A stretch of 64,000 bases of DNA, taken from NCBI RefSeq assembly GCF_963662755.1, contig NZ_OY759725.1, positions 868,001 through 932,000 on the forward strand, read 5' to 3'. This document shows positions 7,284 to 15,769 of the stretch, piece by piece (the stretch's first letter is position 1; every line of letters begins with the position of its first letter). Under the pieces are notes generated by a model, which saw nothing but the letters and a program-made list of their open reading frames with translations, searched no databases and was not told the DNA's origin. The translations under genes and the position numbers were made by a program. The DNA comes from an uncultured Sulfurimonas sp. GTDB lineage: Bacteria; Campylobacterota; Campylobacteria; Campylobacterales; Sulfurimonadaceae.

Positions 7284-8609
7284 ATGAAAAATAAAAAATA
7301 TATAACACTTGGTTTTGCCTCTGTAACGATAGCATTATCACTACTTTTTTCTGCAAATCTTTTTGCAAAAACTACAGATGATACAAAAAAAGAAGCCTCT
7401 AGACTTCAAGCTCTTGCTAAATTCACAAAAGTTATAAGCATAGTTGAGCAATACAATGTTGATGATGTAACAATTGAAGACTTAATGGATAAAGCACTTC
7501 AAGGAATGATGGGCAACTTAGATGCTCACTCAAATTTTCTCACTCAAAAAGATTATAAAAAACTAAAAGTTCAAACAGATGGAGAGTTTGGTGGACTCGG
7601 AATAACTGTTGGCATTAGAGATGGGGCATTGACTGTAATAGCACCTATAGAAGGAACACCTGCGGATAAGGCTGGTCTTAAATCTGGTGATATCATCTTA
7701 AAAATCAATGAAGAGTCAACTCTAAACATGACTATAGATGAAGCTGTAGCAATTATGAGAGGAAAAGTTGGAGACCCTATTGATATAACAATTGTTCGTA
7801 AGGGTGAATCAAAACCTCTCGTTATTAACATTGTAAGAGGTATTATAACAATTGAATCAGTTTATACAAAAACCATTGGCGACAATATTTTATATGTTCG
7901 AGTAACAAGCTTTGACAAAAAAGTAGTTGAAGATGTTATGAAAGCTATTAACAAGAAAAAAAATGTAACAAAAGGAATTGTTCTTGATTTAAGAAATAAT
8001 CCAGGTGGGCTTTTAGATCAAGCCGTTGGATTGGTTGATTTGTTTGTGGATGATGGTGATATAGTTTCTCAAAAAGGTCGAAAAGAATCTGACAATCAAA
8101 CATATAAAGCTAAAAAGACAAATACTGTAACAGAAGTACCATTAGTTGTTTTAGTTAATGGTGGTAGTGCTTCTGCATCTGAGATTGTTAGTGGTGCGCT
8201 ACAAGATCATAAACGTGGTGTAATCATTGGTGAAAACACTTTTGGAAAAGGCAGCGTTCAAGTTGTACTACCTATTACATCAAAAGAAGCTATCAAACTT
8301 ACAATAGCTAGATACTATCTTCCAAGTGGAAGAACCATTCAGGCTGTTGGCGTAAAACCAGATATTGAAGTCCAAGCAGGTGAAGTACAACAAAAAGAAG
8401 ATGATTTTTCTATAAAAGAGGCTGACTTAAAAAAACACTTAGAAGAAGAGTTGGTTAAAGCTAATGGCGATAACAAAGAACAAAAGTCTAAAAAAGAAAA
8501 AGAAGATAAAGTTAAAAAAGATATAATTACGAAAGAACAATTATACAAAGATATTCAACTAAAAGAGTCTGTTGATATCATAAAAGCACTTATAATCGTA
8601 AAAGGATAA
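7284..8609 (+). CDS. ctpA: S41 family C-terminal processing protease
   Basis: A 441-residue periplasmic serine protease of the Tsp/CtpA family. It has an N-terminal signal segment (about 8-28), a PDZ domain (about 95-175, with GGLGITVG and GLKSGDIILKIN) and a C-terminal S41 catalytic core. The catalytic Ser is in NGGSASASEIVSG and the general-base Lys in GENTFGKGSVQ, the usual Ser-Lys dyad. The last ~70 residues are very rich in Lys and Glu. The family trims C termini of periplasmic proteins and cell-wall hydrolases. Being first in an operon with purine genes is a Campylobacterota-type mixture, so cotranscription says little about the substrate. Confidence 0.93.
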   Translation: MKNKKYITLGFASVTIALSLLFSANLFAKTTDDTKKEASRLQALAKFTKVISIVEQYNVDDVTIEDLMDKALQGMMGNLDAHSNFLTQKDYKKLKVQTDGEFGGLGITVGIRDGALTVIAPIEGTPADKAGLKSGDIILKINEESTLNMTIDEAVAIMRGKVGDPIDITIVRKGESKPLVINIVRGIITIESVYTKTIGDNILYVRVTSFDKKVVEDVMKAINKKKNVTKGIVLDLRNNPGGLLDQAVGLVDLFVDDGDIVSQKGRKESDNQTYKAKKTNTVTEVPLVVLVNGGSASASEIVSGALQDHKRGVIIGENTFGKGSVQVVLPITSKEAIKLTIARYYLPSGRTIQAVGVKPDIEVQAGEVQQKEDDFSIKEADLKKHLEEELVKANGDNKEQKSKKEKEDKVKKDIITKEQLYKDIQLKESVDIIKALIIVKG

Positions 8610-8615
8610 AAAGAA

Positions 8616-9329
8616 ATGGAAAAAAGAGAACTACTGTACGAAGGCAAAGCTAAAAAACTTTTTTTAACTGATGATGAAAATCTAGTAATTTCAGAATTTA
8701 AAGATGATTTAACTGCGTTCAATGGTGAAAAAAAGTCTAGTGAAGTTGGTAAAGGTGCACTTAACAATAAAATTTCTACTGAGCTTTTTAAACTTCTAGA
8801 AGAAAATGGCATCAAAACTCACTTTGTAAAGATGCTAGATGATAACCATATGCTTCACACTAAAGTTGATGTTATTCTTATAGAAGTTATAGTTCGCAAT
8901 ATTGCAACAGGTAGCTTAAGCCGTAACCTTGGTATAGAAGATGGGAAAGTTCTTCCTTTTACTTTAGTAGAGTTTGATTATAAAAATGATGAATTAGGTG
9001 ATCCAAAACTAAATGACCAACATGCTCTTATCTTAGGTCTTGTTGATTATCAAGATGAACTTGATAAACTACGTCGTATGGCTAGACAAGTCAATGATGT
9101 CCTTAAACCATATTTTGCGAAAAAAGGTCTTAATTTGGTTGACTTTAAACTAGAGTTTGGAAAAGATGCAAGTGGAAATATAATCTTAGTAGATGAAATA
9201 TCTCCAGATAATTGTCGTTTTTGGGACGTAGAGAGTGGTGAGAAAATGGATAAAGATAGATTTCGCCAAGGTTTAGGTGGACTAACAGTAGCTTACGAGC
9301 AAGTATTAAATAGAATTTTAGGAAAATAA
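8616..9329 (+). CDS. purC: SAICAR synthase
   Basis: Phosphoribosylaminoimidazole-succinocarboxamide synthase joins aspartate to CAIR with ATP in purine synthesis. At 237 residues it is a typical short bacterial form. Recognisable segments are [12 protein letters not shown] at the N terminus, [12 protein letters not shown] (substrate loop), [11 protein letters not shown] and [12 protein letters not shown]. It starts 6 bases after ctpA and is followed 2 bases later by purS, so the three pur genes form a tight translational unit. Confidence 0.97.
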   Translation: MEKRELLYEGKAKKLFLTDDENLVISEFKDDLTAFNGEKKSSEVGKGALNNKISTELFKLLEENGIKTHFVKMLDDNHMLHTKVDVILIEVIVRNIATGSLSRNLGIEDGKVLPFTLVEFDYKNDELGDPKLNDQHALILGLVDYQDELDKLRRMARQVNDVLKPYFAKKGLNLVDFKLEFGKDASGNIILVDEISPDNCRFWDVESGEKMDKDRFRQGLGGLTVAYEQVLNRILGK

Positions 9330-9331
9330 TA

Positions 9332-9574
9332 ATGATAAAAGCAATAGTAAACGTATCTCTTAAAGCAGGTGTATTGGATTCTCAAGGTAAGGCTGTACAT
9401 CATGCACTAGACTCTCTACATTTTAAAGGTGTAGAAGATGTTCGCGTTGGAAAACAAATCATTTTAAAACTCGATGAAACAGACAAAACTAAAGCAATGT
9501 CTGATGTTACAAAAATGTGTGAAGAACTTTTAGCTAACACTGTAATCGAAGATTATGAGATAGAGTTAGTATAA
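9332..9574 (+). CDS. purS: FGAM synthase subunit PurS
   Basis: An 80-residue protein of the PurS family, the small bridging subunit that joins glutaminase PurQ to small-type PurL in formylglycinamidine ribonucleotide synthase. It shows the KAGVLDSQGKAV and GKQIILKLDETD patterns of the family. Its stop overlaps the purQ ATG by one base (TAATG). Its presence implies that this organism uses the three-part PurLQS enzyme; purL is not in the window. Confidence 0.95.
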   Translation: MIKAIVNVSLKAGVLDSQGKAVHHALDSLHFKGVEDVRVGKQIILKLDETDKTKAMSDVTKMCEELLANTVIEDYEIELV

Positions 9575-10251
9575 TGACTAAGGTATCAATCCTTCAATTT
9601 CCTGGAACTAACTGCGAGTATGACACTCAACACGCTTTTGAAGCTTTAGGTGCTACAACAGAGATACTCTGGCATAAATCAGACTCAATTCCGAGCGATA
9701 CAGATCTTCTTGTTGTTGCTGGTGGCTTTAGTTATGGCGACTACCTTAGAAGTGGTGCAATTGCTAGGTTTTCTCCTATCATGAAAGCAGTAGAAACTTA
9801 TGCAAAAAATGGTGGAAAAGTTCTTGGCATCTGTAATGGTTTTCAAGTGCTAACTGAAGCAGGACTACTTCCAGGTGCATTAAAAAGAAATGAGTCTCTT
9901 CACTTCTTATCCAAACATCATCACTTAAAAGTTATCAACAATGACAATGTATTTTTAAAAGAGTTAAACACTAACGATGTTGTAAACATTCCCATTGCTC
10001 ATCATGATGGAAACTATTTTATAGATGCTGATGGCTTAAAAGATTTAGAAGCAAACAATCAAATACTTTTAAAATACACAGATGCTAAAGGTGAAATACT
10101 AAATCCTAATGGTAGCGTTGAATCTATCGCTGGTGTTTGCAACAAAGAAAAAAATATTTTTGGACTTATGCCACACCCTGAACGTGCAATGGAGTCTATA
10201 CTTGGAAGCGATGATGGTATTAAAATGCTTCAAGGATTTTTCAAAGCGTGA
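9574..10251 (+). CDS. purQ: FGAM synthase glutaminase subunit PurQ
   Basis: A class I glutamine amidotransferase of 225 residues that supplies ammonia to PurL. The nucleophile Cys is in KVLGICNGFQVL (about residue 86), and the catalytic His-Glu pair is in MPHPERAME near the C terminus. The N-terminal ILQFPGTNCEYD is characteristic of PurQ. It overlaps purS by one base and the next gene by four bases (GTGA), so expression of the following gene is coupled to it. Confidence 0.96.
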   Translation: MTKVSILQFPGTNCEYDTQHAFEALGATTEILWHKSDSIPSDTDLLVVAGGFSYGDYLRSGAIARFSPIMKAVETYAKNGGKVLGICNGFQVLTEAGLLPGALKRNESLHFLSKHHHLKVINNDNVFLKELNTNDVVNIPIAHHDGNYFIDADGLKDLEANNQILLKYTDAKGEILNPNGSVESIAGVCNKEKNIFGLMPHPERAMESILGSDDGIKMLQGFFKA

Positions 10252-11387
10252 TTCGTTTACTTTTTTTAGGGTTGTTATTTTTAACAACTCTAAGTTCAAA
10301 TGAAATTAACACTATTTATGAAAACAATACATCAAGCAACTCGCTTGAAAATAATCAAACAATTTCTGATTTAGAAAATTTACCAAAAGTTTTATATCTA
10401 AACTTTGAAAAAACTCCTGATAGAGTTATAAAGGGTGAAATATTTTCTATAACAATAAAAACACTCTCAACAATTCCCTCTTTTGTAGATATAACCTACG
10501 AAATGCTAAACCATAAAGGGCTTCATCCTTTAAATGAGATTCCATATAGAGATGAAGATACTAAATATTATCATGATACTTTTTATTTTTTAACTACACA
10601 AAGTATAGCTAGGCTACCAGATTTCACTGCTACTTTACATGATTATAATGATGAAGTTATCTATAAGCAAACAACACTTTTAGGTGAAAAGTTAAATGTA
10701 GTTACACTCAATCCAAAAAAAGATTTTGCAAATATCATTGCAGACTCTTTTGAACTCTTAGAATATAAAACCACCTCTTATGATGATGAGCACAATATAA
10801 TAGTATTTGTAGCAACAGCAACAAACTCTGACATAAGTGCGTTTAATCTTCAAGGTGTTCATAAGCAAGGCATAGAATCAATGATAGAATCATATTTTGA
10901 TTCTAAGATTGTTTACTATGCTGTAATTAGTAAAAAAATAGAAAACTTTTCATTTTCATATTTTAATTTAGAGCAAAACAATTTTATGCGCATAAATATT
11001 CCTATAATAGTAAGTGATGACAGTGTTACAACACAAACTGATCTCAAACCAACAGATCAATCTCATGAGAGATTAAAAATAACTATAGCTGCCGTTGTAG
11101 TACTTATTGCTCTTATATTTATTTTATGGAGAAGAAAGTACATTTATCTAGTATTTATTATTTTTCCTCTTGCATATATAGCATATATTGTTATCCCCTC
11201 AAAAGAAGTTTGCATTAAAACTGGGTCTGAAATATACCTACTTCCAGTTCACAATGGTACAATTTTTGAAAAAACAAGTAGTGTTTATTACCTACAAAAA
11301 GAGGGAAGTATAAAAGACTTTGTAAAAGTAAAATTAAAAAATGAAAAAATAGGATGGGTAAAAAATGAAGATATTTGTAAAAATTAG
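10248..11387 (+). CDS. Membrane-anchored protein with signal peptide and C-terminal SH3-like region
   Basis: A 379-residue protein that I do not recognise by name. It begins at GTG (10248-10250), overlapping the purQ stop. Visible parts are a signal peptide (about 1-17), a long extracytoplasmic region (20-270) with beta-rich spacing like BatD/oxygen-tolerance proteins, two adjacent transmembrane helices (about 278-296 and 301-318) separated by RRKY, and a C-terminal 55-residue stretch ending in IGWVKNEDIC, which resembles a bacterial SH3 domain. It lies between purQ and plsC with overlaps on both sides. A cell-envelope role is the most I would infer. Confidence 0.65.
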   Translation: MIRLLFLGLLFLTTLSSNEINTIYENNTSSNSLENNQTISDLENLPKVLYLNFEKTPDRVIKGEIFSITIKTLSTIPSFVDITYEMLNHKGLHPLNEIPYRDEDTKYYHDTFYFLTTQSIARLPDFTATLHDYNDEVIYKQTTLLGEKLNVVTLNPKKDFANIIADSFELLEYKTTSYDDEHNIIVFVATATNSDISAFNLQGVHKQGIESMIESYFDSKIVYYAVISKKIENFSFSYFNLEQNNFMRINIPIIVSDDSVTTQTDLKPTDQSHERLKITIAAVVVLIALIFILWRRKYIYLVFIIFPLAYIAYIVIPSKEVCIKTGSEIYLLPVHNGTIFEKTSSVYYLQKEGSIKDFVKVKLKNEKIGWVKNEDICKN

Positions 11388-12063
11388 TTGGCTTTTTTCT
11401 ACGATAATTATTTTTTCTTCTTTAGCACTTATGATTATACTTTATTATCTTGTTCCAAGACCATACTCAAGAAAAATTTCGGCTTGGCTTATAAGACTTA
11501 CAACCTTTTATTCTGTAGAAATTCAAGGAAAAGAAGACCCAGATGCACAAATGTTTTTGCTAAATCACCAAAGTGACTTAGATATAGGCATAATGGAAAC
11601 GATAACAAGCAGAGATCTAGCTTGGGTTGCAAAAAAAGAGCTATTTGATATTCCATTTTTTGGGCTTGCTCTTAAGCTTCCACAAGATATAGCAGTTACA
11701 AGAGAGAGTAAAACATCTCTACTCAAACTCTTAAAAGATGCAAAAGACAGACTAGATAAAGGAAGAGTAGTAACAATGTTTCCAGAAGGCACGCGCTCTA
11801 CTAAAGAGAAAATGTTACCTTTTAAATCTGGTGCTAAAATGCTCGCAGACAAATATCAACTCCGTGTTCAACCTATAGTTTTGATGCAAACATCAAAATA
11901 TTATAATGTTAAAAAATTCTACTATAAACCAGGTCGTATAAAAGTAATATACTTAGACTCTTTTATAGCTGATAAAAGTGATAAAGATTGGTTAAACAAC
12001 TTACGAACTAAGATGCAAAAGGTGTATGATGATGAGTTGGCAAACAATCCTAGCCATAGGTAG
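11365..12063 (+). CDS. plsC: 1-acyl-sn-glycerol-3-phosphate acyltransferase
   Basis: Transfers a second acyl chain to lysophosphatidic acid to form phosphatidic acid at the inner membrane. At 232 residues it has an N-terminal membrane segment (about 8-30), the catalytic H-x4-D motif in LLNHQSDLDIG and the substrate motif in MFPEGTRSTKEK. It begins 23 bases inside the preceding gene and ends inside the start of crcB, so it is translated from a compact overlapping message. Confidence 0.92.
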   Translation: MKIFVKISWLFSTIIIFSSLALMIILYYLVPRPYSRKISAWLIRLTTFYSVEIQGKEDPDAQMFLLNHQSDLDIGIMETITSRDLAWVAKKELFDIPFFGLALKLPQDIAVTRESKTSLLKLLKDAKDRLDKGRVVTMFPEGTRSTKEKMLPFKSGAKMLADKYQLRVQPIVLMQTSKYYNVKKFYYKPGRIKVIYLDSFIADKSDKDWLNNLRTKMQKVYDDELANNPSHR

Positions 12064-12418
12064 TGGTGGTTTTTTAGGTGCTGTTTTAAGAGCATACTTC
12101 AATGGTTTAATCTCCCACAAATTACCACATGACCTTCCATTTGGAACGCTTAGTGTTAATCTTGTTGGAAGTTTTATTATGGGTATTTTAATAGCTTATT
12201 TTATGTACACAACTATTTTTTCTCTTCATGCAAAATCTTTTTTATCAACCGGTGTTCTTGGAGCACTCACAACCTACTCAACATTTGCAATAGAGAGTTT
12301 TTTACTTTTAGAAGGTGGACATATTTTTTTAGCACTTGCAAATATCTCTTTAAATGCTTTTGGAACTATTTTTATGGCTGGCGGTGGGTTTTATTTGGCT
12401 AAGTATTTTTTAAAATAA
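12026..12418 (+). CDS. crcB: Fluoride channel CrcB/Fluc
   Basis: A small four-helix membrane protein of about 128-130 residues that works as a dual-topology dimer to export fluoride. Diagnostic segments are GGFLGAVLRAYFNG, FGTLSVNLVGSFIMG and STGVLGALTTYSTFAIE (the pore Phe/Asn/Thr motifs). Three ATG codons in a row open the frame (12026, 12029, 12032). The AAAAGG site at 12016-12021 best fits the second or third, so the mature start may be 3-6 bases later. It overlaps plsC and runs tail-to-tail into the ABC ATPase gene with a 20-base overlap. No fluoride riboswitch was recognised; the gene sits at the end of a housekeeping operon. Confidence 0.93.
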   Translation: MMMSWQTILAIGSGGFLGAVLRAYFNGLISHKLPHDLPFGTLSVNLVGSFIMGILIAYFMYTTIFSLHAKSFLSTGVLGALTTYSTFAIESFLLLEGGHIFLALANISLNAFGTIFMAGGGFYLAKYFLK

Positions 12419-12977
12419 TAATTTCATCAGCGCACCAAGAAGCAAGTTCTAGATCATGTGTAATAAGTAGCATCCCCATCTCATCAAGAGATTTTATAAG
12501 CATATTCATAACTTCAAGCTGTATAACATTATCTAGTGCTGATGTAGGCTCATCAAGTAGTAAAATATCTGGTTTCATTAACATTGCTCGAAGTATTGAA
12601 GCACGTTGAAGTTGTCCTCCTGAGAGTTCATGCGGAAGTTTTAAAAGCAGTTCATACTCAAGATTAAGACTATTTAAATATTTGTCTATATCATTTATAG
12701 ATGCCACATCTTGTATTTGATTTATTAAAGTGTAACTTGGATGAAATGAGCTATATGGATCTTGATAAACCTGAGATGCATTTTTGCACTCTATAGTTCC
12801 ACCAAGCGGTTTAAGATTTTTTAGTATCAACTCAAAAAGTGTACTTTTTCCAGCTCCACTAGCTCCGACTATAGCTTTTATTTCACCTTTTTTTAGGCTT
12901 ATTGATAGATTATCAAAGAGTAAAAAATCTTTTTTATATCCAAAAGATAAATTTTTAACTTCTAAAATATTGCTCAA
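12399..12977 (-). CDS. Orphan ABC transporter ATP-binding protein
   Basis: A single ABC ATPase domain of 192 residues. Walker A is GASGAGKST, the Q-loop is VYQDPYSSFHPSYT, the signature is LSGGQLQRASIL, Walker B is ILLLDEPTSALD, and the switch His is in LLITHDLELAS. The Q-loop wording is that of the oligopeptide/nickel (Dpp/Opp/Nik) group, but the protein lacks their C-terminal extension and no permease or binding protein is nearby. It may serve a permease encoded elsewhere, or be the remnant of a larger transport operon. Its C terminus overlaps the end of crcB on the other strand. Confidence 0.85.
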   Translation of the reverse strand: MSNILEVKNLSFGYKKDFLLFDNLSISLKKGEIKAIVGASGAGKSTLFELILKNLKPLGGTIECKNASQVYQDPYSSFHPSYTLINQIQDVASINDIDKYLNSLNLEYELLLKLPHELSGGQLQRASILRAMLMKPDILLLDEPTSALDNVIQLEVMNMLIKSLDEMGMLLITHDLELASWCADEIIILKNT

Positions 12978-12980
12978 TGA

Positions 12981-13673
12981 TTAACTCTTTGTAAGCGCTA
13001 AATAAAGTTTAGTCAACTCTTTATAAAGCATATCTGGTTTTATATCACTATCTTCTTCCCAAATATTCTTCATAATAATATTATCCTCAACTCCATCCCA
13101 AACTTTTATATATGAACCATCTTTATAACCATTATCTTGGCGGAATTGATTAAGGATATTTTTGCCAACATACAAGCGATAAAGCGTCTCTAAATCTAAA
13201 CCACTCATAAGAGTTAAATCAAAAAAATCTGCTAATAAAGCTTCAAGATTTAACTCATCTTTACTAAGAGATGCAAGCATAATACTCTCTACTTTTTCAA
13301 TTATATCTTTTTGAGATGCAACAAGTTCATTTGTTACATCTATGTTTGAAAAGCTCTCAAGACTTGAGATATTTATAGCCAAATCTTCTATGCCACCTCT
13401 CATAGTTTGAGCATAATTTTCTATAGCCAAACTCATAATAAAGTGCCAAACATCTACTACTTCTATCTGTAAGTTATCCCAATCTGGCTCTTGATGAATA
13501 CTTTTCCAATGTTTCCACGAAAAACTATCAACCATCTCAGCGCACTCCATATAGATGCATCTCTTCCAGTTAATCTCTTTTTTATTTTTTGTAATACCTT
13601 TAGTCCAATTCTCTCCATTTGTAGCATCGTTTAGTTGAGCTTGAAGTTGTAGCATTAGTAATATTTTATCCAT
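12981..13673 (-). CDS. dut: Dimeric dUTPase (all-alpha NTP pyrophosphatase)
   Basis: A 230-residue all-helical enzyme that hydrolyses dUTP to dUMP and pyrophosphate, the type used by Campylobacter instead of the trimeric Dut. Metal-binding acidic motifs appear as MECAEMVDSFSWKHW (E-x2-E/D) and EVVDVWHFIMSL (E-x2-D), with a third helix around ADFFDLTLMSGL. It lies 3 bases upstream of the ABC ATPase on the same strand, so the two are probably cotranscribed. Other MazG-like pyrophosphatases share the fold, but length and motif spacing fit the dUTPase. Confidence 0.85.
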   Translation of the reverse strand: MDKILLMLQLQAQLNDATNGENWTKGITKNKKEINWKRCIYMECAEMVDSFSWKHWKSIHQEPDWDNLQIEVVDVWHFIMSLAIENYAQTMRGGIEDLAINISSLESFSNIDVTNELVASQKDIIEKVESIMLASLSKDELNLEALLADFFDLTLMSGLDLETLYRLYVGKNILNQFRQDNGYKDGSYIKVWDGVEDNIIMKNIWEEDSDIKPDMLYKELTKLYLALTKS

Positions 13674-13725
13674 AATAAAAGTTCTCTTTTTTCATAATTT
13701 AATTCGCTTATTTTATCTAATATGC

Positions 13726-13731
13726 TAGAAT
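13726..13731 (+). promoter_or_regulatory. Extended -10 promoter for the 57-aa Cys protein
   Basis: TAGAAT preceded by TGC, giving an extended -10 (TGCTAGAAT), 25 bases before the ATG at 13757. An AAAGAGAAAG ribosome site follows. The predicted start near 13738 would leave a short leader. Confidence 0.5.
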
Positions 13732-13756
13732 TCCCCACTTAAAAAGAGAAAGATTT

Positions 13757-13930
13757 ATGAAAAGAATTAACTGTAGAAGATGTCAGCACTATTTTGTAAC
13801 TTGGGAAAAAAACAAGCCACATGGCTGTAGAGCCTATGGATTTAAATCAGCGCAAATTCCATCTATTGTGGTTTTTCAAAGCAGTGGTAGTGATTGTTCT
13901 TTGTTTAAACAAAAGGTGATTTCAAAATAA
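13757..13930 (+). CDS. 57-residue four-cysteine (zinc-ribbon-like) protein
   Basis: A short gene with its own extended -10 and ribosome site. The protein has 57 residues with Cys at 6, 9, 24 and 47 (CRRC, HGCRAYGFKS, SDCSLF), plus TWEKNKPHGC and FKSAQIPSIVV stretches. This C-x2-C...TW...P-x-GC...GFKS...PS...SG-x2-C pattern belongs to a small conserved protein family that I recall from beta- and epsilonproteobacteria, sometimes labelled uracil-DNA glycosylase-like without evidence. The cysteines could bind one zinc. Its last 26 bases overlap the end of the convergent UPF0306-like gene. No function is assigned. Confidence 0.8.
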   Translation: MKRINCRRCQHYFVTWEKNKPHGCRAYGFKSAQIPSIVVFQSSGSDCSLFKQKVISK

Positions 13931-14330
13931 TTTTTTTACCAAACCCAAGATTATTGTCAGTCATCTTAAAATAATCTACTTTTATCTGCCAAAGCTTTGG
14001 ACGCATTGCAAGTGCATAAGCAAATGTCTTAAAATACAGCTTTTTAAGAGAGTCATCTTTGACTTCAAAACACTCACCTCTAAACTGAAGACCTTGAATT
14101 TTACCAACAATCTTAGTCTCTAAAACAATAGTTCCAGCTATCTTTGGATTTTTTAAAATGTGTTGTATATGCGTGGTATCATCGCTACTTGCAACTATAA
14201 AAGAGTTTTCTTTTTCATCATAAGCATAAAAAAGATTGCATACACTTAACTCTGCATCTGCGCAAGTTGCAAGATTTAATACATGATGTTTATCTATAAA
14301 GTTGTTTATTTTTTCTAAATCATTTTTCAT
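13905..14330 (-). CDS. UPF0306/YhbP-like pyridoxamine-phosphate-oxidase-fold protein
   Basis: A 141-residue split-barrel protein. The N terminus has HVLNLATCADAELSV and NLFYAYDEKENSFIVAS, typical of the flavin/PLP-binding PNPOx-like superfamily and close to E. coli YhbP. Members bind FMN, F420 or haem, or bind nothing; the cofactor cannot be told here. It lies 2 bases downstream of the 73-residue gene on the same strand and may share a message with the ovothiol genes upstream (243 bases separate it from the ovoB stop, filled by the small gene). Confidence 0.7.
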   Translation of the reverse strand: MKNDLEKINNFIDKHHVLNLATCADAELSVCNLFYAYDEKENSFIVASSDDTTHIQHILKNPKIAGTIVLETKIVGKIQGLQFRGECFEVKDDSLKKLYFKTFAYALAMRPKLWQIKVDYFKMTDNNLGFGKKIILKSPFV

Positions 14331-14332
14331 AC

Positions 14333-14554
14333 TTAAGATTTGAACATAAAGTTTTCCAAATCCTCTGCATCTGTAATTTCTCTTTTTTCTAACATCATCT
14401 GACCTAAATCATCTTCTGCTAACATCATATATATATCAAGAGGATTATTCATATTGTAATAACTTTTTATAAAATCTATAGCTACTTGAAGTTTATCTTC
14501 TTTTTTATTGAATTTTTTAAATTCTTTATACTCTTGCCAATCAAAACTTGCCAA
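14333..14554 (-). CDS. Small acidic hypothetical protein (73 aa)
   Basis: A 73-residue protein without a recognised domain, membrane segment or cysteine. It is charged and probably helical (FDWQEYKEFKKFNKKEDK at the start, REITDAEDLENF near the end). It sits 18 bases downstream of ovoB and 2 bases upstream of the UPF0306-like gene, on the same strand, so it is probably part of the ovoA-ovoB message. The start ATG at 14552-14554 follows a reasonable purine-rich GAGGAAA site. Function is unknown. Confidence 0.6.
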   Translation of the reverse strand: MASFDWQEYKEFKKFNKKEDKLQVAIDFIKSYYNMNNPLDIYMMLAEDDLGQMMLEKREITDAEDLENFMFKS

Positions 14555-14572
14555 TGCATTTCCTCTTTATTA

Positions 14573-15769
14573 TTATTTACGATATTTTATCCAAAGCGCA
14601 TTGTCTAAACGCTTAATTATTTCATGCATTTTTTGAGTTGATACTGCAAAATTCAACCTCATAAAACCACTGCCCTCTCTACCAAAACTAAGACCAGCAT
14701 TTAAGCCTAGTTTTGCATCTTGGATGAAAAACTCTCTTAATTTTTTAACACTCAAATTCATCCCTCTACAATCCAACCAAGCCAAATAAGTAGCTTCTAT
14801 TGGTATAACTTTTATGTGCTCATTATATTTTTCACAAAGTTCTTGAAGCATTTTATAGTTGCTATATAGATGCTCTTTTAAATCCTCAAGCCACTTATCT
14901 CCCTCTCTATAAGAACTCTCAAAAGCTACATGACTAAGAACTGAACCCTCTGCAAAATGAACACGCTTATAAGATTTTAAAAACTTTTCTCTTAACTTTT
15001 TGTTTGGTATAGCTACGCTACTCATTGCAAATCCAGCCATATTAAAAGTTTTACCAACTCCTATGGCAGTTATAGTTATATCTCTAGCATCTTCACTTAG
15101 AGTTACAAAAGGTATGTGTTTGTTTGGAGCATAAACCAAATCAGAGTGAATCTCATCGCTAAAAACGACTATATTATGCTTTAGACAAACTTCTAAAATC
15201 TCTTGCAACTCTGCTTTACTCCAAACTCTTCCAACTGGATTATGAGGTGAACACAGAAGTAAAAGTTTTGTTTTTTCATCTATTTTGGACTTTAAATCTT
15301 GGATATCAAAAACATATTTTCCATCTGCATCTTGTTTTAAAGGGTTTGTTAAAAGCTCTCTCTCGCAACGCTTTACACTATGAAAAAATGGAGGATAGAC
15401 AGGAGTTTGAACTATAACTTTATCGCCAACATTACTAAAAGCCTCAATAGCTAAATTCATAGATGCAACCACAGAGTGAGAGTAAATCATATCTTCAAGT
15501 TTAAACTCAACATTGTGTCTCTTTTTCATCCACTCTATCTGAGCTTCAAAAGCACTTGAGGGAACTTCTTCATATCCAACCACTGGATGCTCAAGCCTTT
15601 TTTTAACTGCATCTAAAACAAAATCAGGAGTATCTATATCCATATCCGCAACCCAAACTGGCAAAACATCATCTGTACCAAAAAGAGTTTTTCTAAGGGT
15701 ATATTTTTCTGCATTTGAATCTTCTCTATTTGCAGACTTATTAAAGTTATAACTCAACGTTTTTTCCAA
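14573..15769 (-). CDS. ovoB: PLP-dependent sulfoxide lyase of ovothiol synthesis (MalY/PatB fold)
   Basis: A 398-residue fold-type I PLP enzyme of the MalY/PatB cystathionine beta-lyase group. Landmarks are LPVWVADMDIDTP, SHSVVASMNLAI, CSPHNPVGRVW, FSDEIHSDLVY and the PLP lysine in GVGKTFNMAGF (Lys about 240). By sequence alone it could be a cystathionine beta-lyase. It overlaps the 3' end of ovoA by 16 bases, and OvoA needs a lyase to split 5-histidylcysteine sulfoxide into 5-thiohistidine, pyruvate and ammonia, so ovothiol lyase is the better assignment. It may retain beta-lyase activity on other substrates. Confidence 0.8.
   Translation of the reverse strand: MEKTLSYNFNKSANREDSNAEKYTLRKTLFGTDDVLPVWVADMDIDTPDFVLDAVKKRLEHPVVGYEEVPSSAFEAQIEWMKKRHNVEFKLEDMIYSHSVVASMNLAIEAFSNVGDKVIVQTPVYPPFFHSVKRCERELLTNPLKQDADGKYVFDIQDLKSKIDEKTKLLLLCSPHNPVGRVWSKAELQEILEVCLKHNIVVFSDEIHSDLVYAPNKHIPFVTLSEDARDITITAIGVGKTFNMAGFAMSSVAIPNKKLREKFLKSYKRVHFAEGSVLSHVAFESSYREGDKWLEDLKEHLYSNYKMLQELCEKYNEHIKVIPIEATYLAWLDCRGMNLSVKKLREFFIQDAKLGLNAGLSFGREGSGFMRLNFAVSTQKMHEIIKRLDNALWIKYRK

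Noticed and set aside
12026..12031. Fluoride riboswitch for crcB
   Set aside because: crcB starts inside plsC at the end of a long operon, with no space or recognisable motif for a riboswitch.
13741..13756. CRISPR arrays or phage/IS elements anywhere in the window
   Set aside because: No regularly spaced direct repeats, cas genes, transposases or integrases were seen; the only dispersed repeats are the palindromic elements.
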